A stretch of DNA of 64,000 nucleotides from an uncultured Sinobacteraceae bacterium (GCA_903822975.1 CAIJRD010000011.1:372001-436000), one strand, 5' to 3'; counted from the stretch's first letter, positions 18,939-29,818 are shown. The notes: a model not told the origin generated them from the letters alone. Numbers and translations: made by a program.

Positions 18939-20504
18939 ATGATTCTGATCTGGCTGTTCATGGTTCCCTTCATCGGCGGTCTGCTGTGCTGGCAGATCGA
19001 GCGTTTCGGCCTGACGCTGCCGCGCTGGATCGCGCTCGGCACGATGTTCATCGTGCTGATGCTGGCCCTGCTGCTGTGGCACACCGGCGACTACTCGCAG
19101 ACGCTGCTGGGCAATCACGGCGCAGGTGGCGGCCACTGGGTCGAGGAATTCTCGGTGCCGTGGATTCCGCGCCTCGGCATCAGCTTCAGCTTCGGTCTCG
19201 ATGGACTGAGCCTGCTGATGGTGGTGCTCACCGGCCTGCTCGGCCTCATGGCAGTGGCCTGCTCGTGGAAGGAAATCGCGCGCAACGTCGGCTTCTTCCA
19301 CCTGAACCTGATGTGGAATCTGGGCGGCGTCATCGGCGTGTTCCTCGCCACCGACCTGTTCCTGTATTTCTTCTTCTGGGAAATGATGCTGGTGCCGATG
19401 TTCTTCCTCATCGCGCTCTGGGGTCACAACATTCCCGGCGGCAAGAGCCGCGTGTTCTCGGCGACCAAGTTCTTCATCTTCACGCAGGCCTCCGGCCTGA
19501 TCATGCTGGTGTCGATCCTGAGCCTGGTGTTCGTGCATTACCGCGCAACCGGCACGCTGACCTTCGCCTACGACGCGCTGCTCAACACACCGATGGGTGC
19601 GGCCACCGAGTACTGGCTGATGCTCGGCTTCTTCATCGCCTTCGCGGTCAAGCTGCCGGTGGTGCCGTTCCATTCCTGGCTGCCAGACGCGCATTCGCAG
19701 GCCCCCACCGCCGGTTCGGTCGATCTCGCCGGCGTGCTGCTGAAAACCGCCGCGTATTCGCTGCTGCGTTTCGCGGTGCCGCTGTTTCCGCATGCGTCCT
19801 TCGCGTTCGCGCCGGTGGCGATGTGGCTCGGCGTGATCGGCATCATCTATGGCGCGCTGCTGGCGTTTTCGCAAAACGACGTCAAGCGCATGGTCGCCTA
19901 CACCAGCATCAGCCACATGGGCTTCGTGCTGGTCGGCATCTATGCCGGCAGCGAACAAGCGCTGCAGGGCGTGGTGATCCAGATGCTCGCGCATGGACTT
20001 TCCGCCGGCGCGCTGTTCATCTTGTGCGGTGAAATTCAGGAGCGCCTGCATACGCGCGACCTTCGGGAAATGGGCGGATTGTGGGCGCGCTTCTCATACC
20101 TGCCACCGATCGCGCTGTTCTTCGCCGCCGCCTCGCTCGGCCTGCCGGGGCTCGGCAATTTCGTCGGCGAATTCCTGATCCTGCTCGGCAGCTACAAGGT
20201 CGCGCCGGTGGTGACGATCTTCGCGGCAACCGGCTTGATTCTGGCTGCGGTGTATTCGCTGATGCTGGTTCAGCGCGCGTTCCTCGGCAAGCCGAAGAGC
20301 GACGAGAAACTGCGTGATCTCAACGCACGCGAAGTCGTCACCGTCGTCACGCTGATGGTGCTGCTGGTGGGCCTCGGCCTGTATCCGCAACCGGTGCTCG
20401 ACATTTCGCATGCCTCGATGGCGGCGGTGCAGGAAATCTATCAATCGGGAGCGACCGCGACGGCAAGCGCGGCGACGCTGACGACGACGGCGGGGGCGCC
20501 ATGA
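18939..20504 (+). CDS. nuoM: NADH-quinone oxidoreductase subunit M
   Basis: Antiporter-like proton-pumping subunit of 521 residues with about fourteen hydrophobic helices. FFFWEMMLVPMFFLIALWG carries the conserved glutamate, KLPVVPFHSWLPDAHSQAPT and GVLLKTAAYSLLRFAVP the conserved lysines, and SISHMGFVLVGIYAG and LPGLGNFVGEFLILLG the C-terminal hallmarks. It begins 43 bases after nuoL and overlaps nuoN by ATGA. The final 25 residues are a low-complexity Ala/Thr tail. Confidence 0.97.
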   Translation: MILIWLFMVPFIGGLLCWQIERFGLTLPRWIALGTMFIVLMLALLLWHTGDYSQTLLGNHGAGGGHWVEEFSVPWIPRLGISFSFGLDGLSLLMVVLTGLLGLMAVACSWKEIARNVGFFHLNLMWNLGGVIGVFLATDLFLYFFFWEMMLVPMFFLIALWGHNIPGGKSRVFSATKFFIFTQASGLIMLVSILSLVFVHYRATGTLTFAYDALLNTPMGAATEYWLMLGFFIAFAVKLPVVPFHSWLPDAHSQAPTAGSVDLAGVLLKTAAYSLLRFAVPLFPHASFAFAPVAMWLGVIGIIYGALLAFSQNDVKRMVAYTSISHMGFVLVGIYAGSEQALQGVVIQMLAHGLSAGALFILCGEIQERLHTRDLREMGGLWARFSYLPPIALFFAAASLGLPGLGNFVGEFLILLGSYKVAPVVTIFAATGLILAAVYSLMLVQRAFLGKPKSDEKLRDLNAREVVTVVTLMVLLVGLGLYPQPVLDISHASMAAVQEIYQSGATATASAATLTTTAGAP

Positions 20505-21994
20505 GCTTTTTGTATGTGCATGGCGGACTGACGCCGGATCAATGGCTGACGATGCTGCCGATCCTGATCTTGAGTCTGACCATCGTCGTCGTGACCAGCG
20601 CGATCGCTCTCAAGCGTCACCACTGGTGGAACGCGACGATTTCCGTGGTCGGCCTGAACCTGGCGCTGCTGCCGCTGTTCGTGCATTTCTGGCTGCCCGG
20701 CGTGTGGACGCTGCCGGTGCCACAGACCGTGACGCCGCTGTTCGGCATCGATAACTACGCCTGTTTCTACATGGCGATGATTCTGGTGACGTCGCTGGCA
20801 ACGGCGACGCTGTCGCACGCCTACATGGAAGGCTATACCGGCAACCGCGAAGAGGTGTATCTGCTGCTTTTGCTGTCGACGCTCGGTGGTCTCACCGTGG
20901 TCTGCAGCCGCCACTTCGCATCGTTCTTCATCGGTCTCGAACTGTTGTCGGTGCCGCTCTACGGCATGGCCGGCTATCTGGTGAAGGAGCGTCGCTCGCT
21001 TGAAGCGGGCACCAAGTATCTGGTGCTGTCGGCGGTCGCCTCGGCTTTCATCCTGTTCGGCATGGCCTTGATCTACTCGCAGACCGGCACGCTGGCGTTT
21101 GCGGCGATCGGCGCACGGTCGGCAGAGCTGGCCGGCAGCGCGCGCACCGTGATGATGCTGGGCAGCGCGATGCTGCTGGTCGGTATCGGCTTCAAGCTGT
21201 CGCTGTCGCCGTTCCATCTGTGGACACCGGACGTGTACGAAGGCGCGCCGGCACCGGTCACTTCGTATCTGGCGACGGCGTCGAAGACGGCGGTATTCGC
21301 GCTGCTGGTGCGCTACTTCGTCGAAGCGCGCGCCTACGAGATGCCGACACTGGTCGATGTGCTGACGGGTCTGGCGATTCTCTCCATCGTCGTCGGCAAT
21401 GTGCTGGCGTTGCGGCAGGACAATCTCAAGCGCCTGCTGGCGTATTCGTCGATCGCGCACTTCGGTTACCTGCTGGTCGCGCTGATTGCGGCAGGTCCGC
21501 TGGCGGTCGAGGCGGTTGGTGTCTACCTGCTGACCTACGTCGTCACCACGCTGGCTGCCTTCGGCGTCGTCACGCTGATGTCGAGCCCATACAGCGATCA
21601 CGATGCCGAAGATCTGTTCGACTATCGCGGTCTGTTCTGGCGCCGTCCCTACCTCACCGCGATTCTGACCGTCGCGCTGCTGTCGCTGGCCGGCGTGCCG
21701 CTCACCGCGGGATTCATCGGCAAGTTCTATGTGATGACGGTCGGTGCCGACAAGCATCTCTGGCTGCTGCTCGGCGCGGTCGTGCTCGGCAGCGCGGTCG
21801 GCCTCTACTACTACCTGCGCGCGATGGTGCAGTTGTATCTGCGCCAGCGCTGGGTGCAGAAGTATTCGGCGCCGCTCAACTGGGCGCAGGGCACCGGCGG
21901 CGGCATGCTGATTCTGCTGATGCTGGCGATGCTGCTGCTCGGGATTTTCCCGACGCCGTTCATCAACCTGGTGCAGGCGGCCGGTCTGCACTGA
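20501..21994 (+). CDS. nuoN: NADH-quinone oxidoreductase subunit N
   Basis: Third antiporter-like subunit, next to NuoK, of 497 residues and about fourteen hydrophobic helices. FFIGLELLSVPLYGMAGYL contains the conserved glutamate; KLSLSPFHLWTPDVYEGAPAP and SIAHFGYLLVALIAA are family signatures; SLAGVPLTAGFIGKFYV is the C-terminal hallmark. It is the last gene of the nuo operon, coupled to nuoM by a four-base overlap and followed by a 343-base gap with two strong stem-loops. Confidence 0.97.
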   Translation: MSFLYVHGGLTPDQWLTMLPILILSLTIVVVTSAIALKRHHWWNATISVVGLNLALLPLFVHFWLPGVWTLPVPQTVTPLFGIDNYACFYMAMILVTSLATATLSHAYMEGYTGNREEVYLLLLLSTLGGLTVVCSRHFASFFIGLELLSVPLYGMAGYLVKERRSLEAGTKYLVLSAVASAFILFGMALIYSQTGTLAFAAIGARSAELAGSARTVMMLGSAMLLVGIGFKLSLSPFHLWTPDVYEGAPAPVTSYLATASKTAVFALLVRYFVEARAYEMPTLVDVLTGLAILSIVVGNVLALRQDNLKRLLAYSSIAHFGYLLVALIAAGPLAVEAVGVYLLTYVVTTLAAFGVVTLMSSPYSDHDAEDLFDYRGLFWRRPYLTAILTVALLSLAGVPLTAGFIGKFYVMTVGADKHLWLLLGAVVLGSAVGLYYYLRAMVQLYLRQRWVQKYSAPLNWAQGTGGGMLILLMLAMLLLGIFPTPFINLVQAAGLH

Positions 21995-22087
21995 GGTCCG
22001 CGGGACCAGACGCCTTCCAAGATGCGTTGACCGCTGAGGTCGTGTTTGAACGACCGTCAAAACATTGAGTTAAGCCATCAATGATCA

Positions 22088-22113
22088 TGCGCGCGACTGT
22101 CTCGTCGCGCGCA
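22088..22113 (+). terminator. stem-loop downstream of nuoN, possible terminator
   Basis: Perfect ten-base stem (TGCGCGCGAC against GTCGCGCGCA) closing a TGTCTC loop, 93 bases after the nuoN stop. It has no T run after it, so it may terminate only with Rho or serve to protect the 3' end. A weaker GGTCGT/ACGACC hairpin lies at 22038-22055. The rest of the 343-base gap holds nothing else I recognise apart from the stem-loop at 22277. Confidence 0.45.
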
Positions 22114-22276
22114 GCATCGGATTGAAACATCGCATCGCCGCATGATGCGCGTGGCAGGGACCTTCCCCACTTAGCGTTGCAAGCGTCGACTTTGTGCGGG
22201 ATCAGCGCGAATGGAAGTCCGCGATCCGCACCTTGCCAAACCGCCGAGGCTCAATCGTCGGCATTAAGAACTGCCG

Positions 22277-22302
22277 GCGGTCTGCACTCCTTTGCAGACC
22301 GC
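22277..22302 (-). terminator. Rho-independent terminator of the cysteine peptidase gene
   Basis: Perfect ten-base stem (GCGGTCTGCA against TGCAGACCGC) with a six-base loop, 35 bases beyond the peptidase stop on the minus strand. Past the stem the minus strand reads CGGCAGTTCTTAAT, a weak T-rich tail. It faces nuoN, so it may work in both directions. Confidence 0.6.
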
Positions 22303-22337
22303 AACCCACTCACGGCCTTCGCAGTGCCGCAACTCGT

Positions 22338-23120
22338 TTACTTGCGAATCGTCCAGAAATCGTCGGACAGATTGCGGTCCGCAAGGTAGTCATAGGGCAT
22401 CGTGAAATAGCCCAGCTTGCCCCAGGACGTGCCCCAGGAATTGCGCACGGTGAAGCGCTTCGCCGTGTCGTCGTAACCGACTGCGCAGACGGCGTGTCCA
22501 CCAAGCACTTTCTCGGACTTCTTCGGCATGTTCAGCGTGCCGGTCTTGGCGACTGCCGCCGATTCAAAGGCATCGTAGACCGTAAAGCCGAATACGAACG
22601 GGAAACCCGCCGCGAGACAGGCGCGCATGTCATCGACTGTCGACAGCCGCTGGTAGCTGCTGATCTTGTGCTTTGCGCCGTCGGTGTAGCAGCCCCTGGT
22701 CGGCTTGGCGGAAAACTTCGAAATCACATACGGCCACTTGGCCTCGCTGCACACACCCTGCTTCGCCAGCGTCTTGATGCCGTCGCGTAGCATGGCGCCT
22801 GCATCCTGCGACACCGTGCCTTCGATGACTCGCTCGTTGTAATACACGAACAAGCGGCTCAGGTCGGTGGCCGTCGGCTGACCTGCTTTCTTCTCGAGAA
22901 ATTCCAGTGCGCCAACCAGCGCATTGGCGGTGCAACTGCCGAGCTGGCCTTGGTCTTCGACGGCGGAGCATCCCGGTCGTAGATCGACCGTCGGCGGCAG
23001 TGCTTTTGGCGCCCGCACGCCGAGCATGAACGGATGATCGCGATGATCCGGCAGGTCCGGCTGCCAGCCGTACCACTTGTTGCTGCGCGGTGCGTTGATT
23101 GAAGCTTTGCTGCTGGCCAT
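22338..23120 (-). CDS. papain-like (C1A) cysteine peptidase
   Basis: Papain-fold peptidase of 260 residues. The catalytic set is visible: oxyanion-hole Q57 in VEDQGQLGSCTAN with nucleophile C63, H209 in GGHAVCAVGY and N227 in RNSWGTSWG. The nucleophile context is SCTAN rather than the GSCWAF of papain, as in many bacterial C1 proteins. Start ATG at 23120 has GAGGAGAG six bases before it; the open frame to 23162 lacks a site. There is no signal peptide and almost no propeptide (about 45 residues before the VDLR mature-like start), which suggests an intracellular enzyme or one exported by another route. It follows convergently after nuoN and is not evidently in an operon. Confidence 0.88.
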   Translation of the reverse strand: MASSKASINAPRSNKWYGWQPDLPDHRDHPFMLGVRAPKALPPTVDLRPGCSAVEDQGQLGSCTANALVGALEFLEKKAGQPTATDLSRLFVYYNERVIEGTVSQDAGAMLRDGIKTLAKQGVCSEAKWPYVISKFSAKPTRGCYTDGAKHKISSYQRLSTVDDMRACLAAGFPFVFGFTVYDAFESAAVAKTGTLNMPKKSEKVLGGHAVCAVGYDDTAKRFTVRNSWGTSWGKLGYFTMPYDYLADRNLSDDFWTIRK

Positions 23121-23256
23121 GAATGCTCTCCTCGTTAATTGAACGAGCCCAGAGGCTAGCAATTCCGAAGTGGGCTTCGTGTGCGACTCAGCACATCGCC
23201 CATGGCCAAAACAAGGTGCCGCCGATCGGCCAAGGCGCGACCGACGCGATGCCGAA

Positions 23257-24189
23257 TTACGCCAGATCGAAGCGGAATTCTTCCTTGAAGCGCTCGCGGA
23301 ATTCTTCTGGCGTGAATGAGTGATTCTGCGGACCCGGACGTTCGATCTTGATTGCGCCGATCAGGCTGGCGATGCGACCAGTTACTTCCCAATCCATGCC
23401 ACGTTGCAGGCCGTACAGCAGACCGCCGCGATAGGCATCGCCACAACCGGTGGGATCCGCCAGCGAATGCGCGTGCGCCGTCGGAATCTCGTGGATCTTG
23501 CCCTTCGCATAAATCTGCGAGCCCTTGCCGCCGCGCGTCACGATCAGTGCATCGACCCGCTGCGCGATCTGCTTCAGGCTGAGGCCGGTGCGATCGATCA
23601 TCACTTCGGATTCGTAGTCGTTCACCGCAACGTAGGCCGCCTTGTCGATGAAGTCCTTCAACTCATCGCCATTGAACATCGGCAAACCCTGACCCGGATC
23701 GAAGATGAACGGAATGCCGGCCTCGGCAAACTGCTGCGCATGCTGGATCATGCCGGCGCGTCCATCTGGCGACACCGAGCCGATCTTGATACCACTGGCC
23801 GGGACGTTCTGCGTGTGCGCAAAGTTCATCGCGCCGGGATGAAACGCGGTGATCTGGTTGTCGTCCAGATCGGTCGTGATGTAGGCCTGCGCGGTATAGG
23901 CCTCGGGGATCGACTTCAGATACGTCTGGTCGATTCCGTTTTCGTTGAGCCACGCGGTATAGGCATCGAAGTCCTTGCCGACCGTCGCCATCGGCAGCGC
24001 TTCGCCGCCGAGCATGTGCAGGTTGTAAGCAATGTTGCCGGCAGTGCCGCCGAACTCGCGGCGCAGCTCTGGCACCAGGAAGGACACATTCAGGATGTGC
24101 ACCTTGTCCGGCAGGATTTCGTTTTTGAAATGGCCGGAAAAAACCATGATGGTGTCGTAAGCCATCGAACCGCAGATCAGGGCTGACAT
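23257..24189 (-). CDS. PfkB-family sugar/nucleoside kinase
   Basis: Ribokinase-fold kinase of 310 residues. The N-terminal glycine pair lies in FGGTAGNIAYNLHMLGG (47-62) and the C-terminal signature LADPTGCGDAYRGG carries the catalytic base D251 and the anion hole. The overall sequence resembles bacterial proteins annotated adenosine kinase-like, so adenosine or a related nucleoside is the best guess; a hexose cannot be excluded. It is downstream of gcvPB, separated by a 350-base gap filled by a tandem duplication that repeats its own first 13 codons. The ribosome site is weak (ACGAAG). Confidence 0.87.
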   Translation of the reverse strand: MSALICGSMAYDTIMVFSGHFKNEILPDKVHILNVSFLVPELRREFGGTAGNIAYNLHMLGGEALPMATVGKDFDAYTAWLNENGIDQTYLKSIPEAYTAQAYITTDLDDNQITAFHPGAMNFAHTQNVPASGIKIGSVSPDGRAGMIQHAQQFAEAGIPFIFDPGQGLPMFNGDELKDFIDKAAYVAVNDYESEVMIDRTGLSLKQIAQRVDALIVTRGGKGSQIYAKGKIHEIPTAHAHSLADPTGCGDAYRGGLLYGLQRGMDWEVTGRIASLIGAIKIERPGPQNHSFTPEEFRERFKEEFRFDLA

Positions 24190-24503
24190 TGTTCGCTTCG
24201 TTCTGTAATGAGGGGGAATGGTTTTTTAAGGTTCTAGGTTCGCGCGTCCGGCGCTCACCAAGAACCCCGGCCCGCGGCGTCCCTGCCGCGGTCGTTCGTC
24301 GCGCATGCGAACCGTGTTCGCAGCTCTGCGCGACTCACCCATGAGGGTGTCGTAAGCCATCGAACCGCAGATCAGGGCTGACATTGTTCGCTTCGTTCTG
24401 TAATGAGGGGGAATGGTTTTTTAAGGTTCTAGGTTCGCGCGTCCGGCGCTCACCAAGAACCTTAGGCCTGCGGCATCCTGCCGCGGTCGTTCGTCGCGCA
24501 TGC
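24144..24503. repeat. tandem 195-bp-offset duplication covering the pfkB start, with REP-like hairpins
   Basis: Bases 24144-24308 recur at 24339-24503. Positions 24151-24266 and 24346-24461 are identical over 116 bases; the following 16 or so differ, then identity returns. Each copy contains the first codons of the PfkB gene, its leader and, at the far end, a REP-like element (24265-24304 and 24460-24499). The first element has a perfect CCGCGGC/GCCGCGG stem around GTCCCT; the second has changed on both sides of the stem. It therefore looks like one recent duplication whose hairpins have already diverged or been gene-converted. Confidence 0.95.
24226..24384 (-). pseudogene. truncated duplicate of the pfkB 5' end
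   Basis: The duplication recreates ATG and 13 codons identical to the downstream kinase (MSALICGSMAYDT), then runs into unrelated sequence and stops at TAA 24226-24228 after 52 codons. The copied leader gives it the same start context as the real gene. It ends 36 bases before the true pfkB ATG at 24189. It cannot be a kinase; it could act as an upstream open frame or be inert. Confidence 0.8.
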
Positions 24504-24539
24504 CGATGCTAGCCGATCGACGCGATGGTTTCGTGTCGA

Positions 24540-26048
24540 TCAGCCGGGCTGATAGCGAAGATTGAGCTGTCGCGCAGCGCGCACGTCGTCGAGCCTGCGC
24601 ACCGGCATCGTATACGGCGCGCCCTTGACGAAGGCGATGTCCTGCTTGGCTTCCTCCCAGATCGCGCACAGCGCTTCGACGAAGCTGTCGAGCGTTTCCT
24701 TGTCTTCGGTCTCGGTCGGCTCGATCAGCAGACATTCCGGCACCAGCAGCGGAAAGTACACGGTCGGCGCATGGAAGCCGTAGTCGAGCAGGCGCTTGGC
24801 GATGTCGGTGGCGGTGAGGTCGATCGCCTGCTTCTGGCGCTTCAGGGTGACGATGAATTCGTGGCTCGCGCGCCGCGTCGGGAATGCCAGGTCGAAGCCA
24901 CGCTCGCGCAGACGCGTCTGCAGGTAGTTGGCGTTGAGCGTTGCGAACTCGGCCACGCGGTGCATGCCCTCGCGGCCCAGCAGGCGCGCATAGATATAGG
25001 CGCGCAGCAGCACACCGGCATTGCCCATGAAGGTGCTGAGCCGCCCAATGCTCTGCGGCAGATCGCGTTCGTCGAGCCACTTGTAGGCATCGCCCGCCTT
25101 GCCGACCACCGGGATCGGCATGAATGGCCGGAGCCGCTCGCTGACGCCGACCGCACCGGCGCCGGGACCACCACCGCCATGCGGCGTCGAGAAGGTCTTG
25201 TGCAGGTTCATGTGGATCACGTCGAAACCCATGTCGCCGGGACGCACTTCGCCGAGGATCGCGTTGAGATTGGCGCCGTCGTAGTACAGCAGACCGCCGG
25301 CCTCGTGCACGATCTGCGCGATCAGCTTGATGTTGCGTTCGAACACGCCGAGCGTGCTCGGATTGGTCAGCATGATGCCGGCAGTCTGCGGGCCGACGAC
25401 GGCCTTCAAAGCTTCCACGTCGACGTCGCCCTGCGCATCGGTGGGGATTTCGCGCACCTTCATGCCGAGCATGGTCGCGGTGGCCGGATTGGTCCCGTGC
25501 GCGGCATCCGGCACCAGAATCTCGGTGCGTGCTTCGTCCTTGCGCGCCTGGTGATACGCGCGAATCATCGCCACACCTGCGAACTCGCCCTGCGCGCCGG
25601 CCATCGGCGTCAGGCTGACGCCGGCCATGCCGGTGACGTCTTTCAGAATCTCCTGCAGTTCGTACATGCAGGCGAGGAAGCCCTGCGAGTGCGACTCTGG
25701 CGCGAGCGGATGGCGGCCGAGGAACTGCGGCAGCATCGCCAAGGTGTTACAGGCGCGCGGGTTGTATTTCATCGTGCACGAACCGAGCGGATAGAAGTGC
25801 GTGTCGATGCTGAAATTGAGCTGCGAAAGCCGCGTGAAATGTCGCACCGCCTGCAACTCCGAAACTTGCGGCAGCGCCGCCGGCGTCTTGCGTTTGAGTG
25901 CCGCCGGCAGTGCAACGGCGACCGTTGCGAGCGGGCTTTGCGCAACCGCGCGGCGACCCGGACGCGAGACTTCGAAAATCAGCGGCTCGGCTGCGGCCGG
26001 CGCACCACCATTGAGCGCGCGCTTGATCGGATCGGGTGCAAGACTCAT
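24540..26048 (-). CDS. gcvPB: glycine dehydrogenase (decarboxylating) subunit 2
   Basis: PLP-binding half of the split P-protein of the glycine cleavage system, which decarboxylates glycine and loads the aminomethyl group onto GcvH lipoate. It has 502 residues from ATG 26048, which has GAGAAGAAG just upstream; the frame opens at a TTG 18 bases earlier without a site. The PLP lysine is K284 in [36 protein letters not shown] and [17 protein letters not shown] [13 protein letters not shown] are diagnostic. It lies 113 bases after tpx rather than directly after gcvPA, an unusual arrangement. It is followed by the duplicated region. Confidence 0.96.
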   Translation of the reverse strand: MSLAPDPIKRALNGGAPAAAEPLIFEVSRPGRRAVAQSPLATVAVALPAALKRKTPAALPQVSELQAVRHFTRLSQLNFSIDTHFYPLGSCTMKYNPRACNTLAMLPQFLGRHPLAPESHSQGFLACMYELQEILKDVTGMAGVSLTPMAGAQGEFAGVAMIRAYHQARKDEARTEILVPDAAHGTNPATATMLGMKVREIPTDAQGDVDVEALKAVVGPQTAGIMLTNPSTLGVFERNIKLIAQIVHEAGGLLYYDGANLNAILGEVRPGDMGFDVIHMNLHKTFSTPHGGGGPGAGAVGVSERLRPFMPIPVVGKAGDAYKWLDERDLPQSIGRLSTFMGNAGVLLRAYIYARLLGREGMHRVAEFATLNANYLQTRLRERGFDLAFPTRRASHEFIVTLKRQKQAIDLTATDIAKRLLDYGFHAPTVYFPLLVPECLLIEPTETEDKETLDSFVEALCAIWEEAKQDIAFVKGAPYTMPVRRLDDVRAARQLNLRYQPG

Positions 26049-26161
26049 GACTTCTTCTCGGTGCAACAGAAATATTAAAGAGGACCGCTATCGATCAGGT
26101 AGCAACCGCATCGACGTGCGCGGACGATGCGCGTGCATCGGCGATCGGCATGCTGCCGGGT

Positions 26162-26662
26162 TCAGCCCAGCGCCTTCAGTGCGGCTTCGTAGTCGGGCTC
26201 GTTGCCGATTTCCGACACGAGTTCGGCGTGCAGCACCTTGTGCTCACCATCGAGCACCACGACTGCACGCGCAGTAACGCCGGCGAGCGGACCGTTCTCG
26301 ATCAGCAGACCATAATCCTTGGCGAAGCCGCGACCGCGCATCAGCGACAACATCTCGACTTTGTCGATGCCCTCGGCACCGCAGAAGCGCTTTTGTGCGA
26401 ACGGCAGGTCCGCGGAAATGCACAGCACCACCGCGTTATCCAGCTTTGCGGCGCGCGCATTGAAGCTGCGCACGGACATTGCGCAGGTGGGGGTGTCGAC
26501 CGACGGAAAAATGTTCAGCACTTTGCGCTTGCCGGCGTAGTCGTGCAGCGACTTGTCCTGCAGCTTGAGATCGACCAGGCGAAAGCCGGGGGCTTCGCTG
26601 CCGACGGCGGGCAGTTCGCCGTTGGTGGTGACCGGGTTGCCGTGCAGAGTGATGCTTGCCAT
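26162..26662 (-). CDS. tpx: thiol peroxidase Tpx
   Basis: Periplasm- or cytoplasm-located 2-Cys peroxiredoxin of the Tpx family, reducing peroxides with thioredoxin. The 166-residue protein has the peroxidatic C60 in [14 protein letters not shown] and the resolving C94 in [11 protein letters not shown], matching C61 and C95 of E. coli Tpx. It begins at ATG 26662 ([11 protein letters not shown]) behind AGGAAGAA; the frame is open to 26842 but overlaps gcvPA. No signal peptide, so cytoplasmic here. It sits between gcvPA and gcvPB in the same direction, 94 and 113 bases from them, and is probably cotranscribed under the glycine riboswitch. Confidence 0.95.
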   Translation of the reverse strand: MASITLHGNPVTTNGELPAVGSEAPGFRLVDLKLQDKSLHDYAGKRKVLNIFPSVDTPTCAMSVRSFNARAAKLDNAVVLCISADLPFAQKRFCGAEGIDKVEMLSLMRGRGFAKDYGLLIENGPLAGVTARAVVVLDGEHKVLHAELVSEIGNEPDYEAALKALG

Positions 26663-26756
26663 TGCAGTTCTTCCTCGTGGTGTTGCCCGATTCCCTGGGC
26701 GAATTATTGGGCGATTGATTGGGCGACTATTTTTGCGTGATGTCTGTTCGGCCCGT

Positions 26757-28115
<1,359 letters not shown>

Positions 28116-28173
28116 CGTGCTCTCGAAAACTCTGTAGTGAAGGGATTGGCCGTCGCGCGGCCATGAACGTCGA

Positions 28174-28560
28174 TCAGTCGGCGAGCGATTTCTCGTAGCC
28201 GGCGGCGTCGAGCAGGCCATCGATCTCGGCCGGATTGCTCGGCTTCAGCTTCCACATCCAGCCACCTTCGTATGGATCCGTATTGATCGTCTCTGGTGTG
28301 TCGGCCAGCGTCGGGTTCGACTCGATGACTTCACCGGCGATCGGCGCATACACGTCCGACGCTGCCTTGACCGACTCGACGACCGCGCAGGCTTCACCGG
28401 CGGCGAGCTTGCGGCCGACCTTCGGCGTCTCGACGAACACCAGATCGCCGAGCGCTTCCTGCGCGTGGTCGGTGATGCCGATGACGACGCTGCCATCCGG
28501 CAGTTTCTTGACCCATTCATGGGATTTGACGTACTTCAGTTCGCTCGGAATCTTGCTCAT
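28174..28560 (-). CDS. gcvH: glycine cleavage system H protein
   Basis: Lipoyl carrier that shuttles the aminomethyl intermediate between GcvP, GcvT and lipoamide dehydrogenase. It has 128 residues from ATG 28560 ([16 protein letters not shown]), with GGAGCG before it. The lipoylated lysine is K65 in [31 protein letters not shown] and [14 protein letters not shown] are typical. It lies 72 bases after gcvT. No lipoamide dehydrogenase is in the window. Confidence 0.97.
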   Translation of the reverse strand: MSKIPSELKYVKSHEWVKKLPDGSVVIGITDHAQEALGDLVFVETPKVGRKLAAGEACAVVESVKAASDVYAPIAGEVIESNPTLADTPETINTDPYEGGWMWKLKPSNPAEIDGLLDAAGYEKSLAD

Positions 28561-28632
28561 CGAAACGCTCCGTTTATTCGGTTCATGAAAGTGCGGCGGC
28601 GCGGGCATTGCGCCGGTCGCGAGGCTGGATTG

Positions 28633-29718
28633 TCAAACGAGAACTTTGCCGTTTCGCACGAACGGCGGCTTGACCACACGCGTGGCGAGCCACTGACCGC
28701 GGATCTCGACTTCGTAGGGACCGACCGACTCGCCGCTCACGCGCGCGAAGGCGATCGAACCCTTCAGCGACGGCGCGAAGCCGCCGCTGGTAGTTTCACC
28801 CACCGCAGCACCGCCGGCCATACGCACCGGCATATGCGCGCGCAGCACGCCGCGCCCTTCCAGCACGAGCCCCAGCGTCTTGCGCGGCGGTGCCGCACGT
28901 TGTGCCTCGAGCGCCTTGCGGCCGATGAAGTCGCGATCCTCCGGCGTCCACGCAACGGTCCAGGCGAGTCCGCACTCGAGCGGACTGACGCCTTCGTCCA
29001 TGTCCTGACCGTAGAGATTCATGCCGGCTTCGAGACGCAGCGTGTCGCGTGCGCCGAGGCCACAGGGCTTCACGCCGGCGCTGAGCAGCGCTTTCCAGAT
29101 TGCGACCAGATCGGTGTGCGGCAAAATCAGCTCGAAGCCGTCTTCACCGGTGTAGCCGGTGCGGCCGACGAAGCAGTCGCCAGCCCAGGCGGCGCTGAAC
29201 GGCGTTAACGCCAGCGCTCGTTCGGCCAGTTCCGCCGGCAGCAGTGAACAGACTTTTTCGCGTGCCTGCGGACCTTGCACGGCGAGGATGCCGAGATCGC
29301 GGCGCTGCTTGACCGTCACGCCGAAGGCCGCCGACTTGCCCTGCAGCCAGGCCAGATCTTTGTCGGTGGTGCCGGCATTCACGACGAGCCGGAACTGCTG
29401 CTCTTCGATGCAGTAGACGATCAGATCGTCGATCACGCCGCCGCTCGCATCCAGCATGCAGCTGTACAGCGCCTTGCCCGGCAGCTTGAGCTTGGCGACG
29501 TCGTTCGCGAGCAGGTGCTGCAGGAATTCGTGCACGCGCGCACCGCTGAGATCCACCGCGGACATGTGCGCAACATCGAACATGCCGGCGGTCTGGCGCA
29601 CGGCATGATGCTCATCGAGCTGCGAGCTGTACTGGATCGGCATGTCCCAGCCGGCAAAGTCGACCAGCTTGGCGCCGAGGGCGATGTGTTCTGCGTGCAG
29701 CGCGGTTTGCTTGAGCAT
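28633..29718 (-). CDS. gcvT: glycine cleavage system aminomethyltransferase GcvT
   Basis: T-protein that releases ammonia from the aminomethyl-lipoate and transfers the carbon to tetrahydrofolate. The start ATG 29718 gives [23 protein letters not shown], the usual N-terminus; the 361-residue length is normal. [36 protein letters not shown] and [18 protein letters not shown] are standard motifs. The frame is open up to 29910, but that part is riboswitch and leader. First gene of gcvT-gcvH-gcvPA-tpx-gcvPB, controlled by the upstream glycine riboswitch. Confidence 0.97.
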   Translation of the reverse strand: MLKQTALHAEHIALGAKLVDFAGWDMPIQYSSQLDEHHAVRQTAGMFDVAHMSAVDLSGARVHEFLQHLLANDVAKLKLPGKALYSCMLDASGGVIDDLIVYCIEEQQFRLVVNAGTTDKDLAWLQGKSAAFGVTVKQRRDLGILAVQGPQAREKVCSLLPAELAERALALTPFSAAWAGDCFVGRTGYTGEDGFELILPHTDLVAIWKALLSAGVKPCGLGARDTLRLEAGMNLYGQDMDEGVSPLECGLAWTVAWTPEDRDFIGRKALEAQRAAPPRKTLGLVLEGRGVLRAHMPVRMAGGAAVGETTSGGFAPSLKGSIAFARVSGESVGPYEVEIRGQWLATRVVKPPFVRNGKVLV

Positions 29719-29781
29719 GCGGTTCCAGGTCCTGACAAGGGCGTCAATGCCATCCATGACGATGCAGCGAGGTGCGACCCA

Positions 29782-29818
29782 CCCCGGCCCGCACGTCCTG
29801 TGCGAGCGTTCATCGCGC
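29782..29818. repeat. REP-like hairpin in the gcvT leader
   Basis: On the plus strand this reads CCCCGGCCCG, then CGCAC-GTCCT-GTGCG as stem-loop, then AGCGTTCATCGCGC. It is a variant of the elements at 24265 and between nuoK and nuoL: flanks and loop are kept while both stem arms differ in a matching way. It lies 64 bases before the gcvT start and 43 bases after the riboswitch, so it is part of the gcv mRNA leader. Confidence 0.75.
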
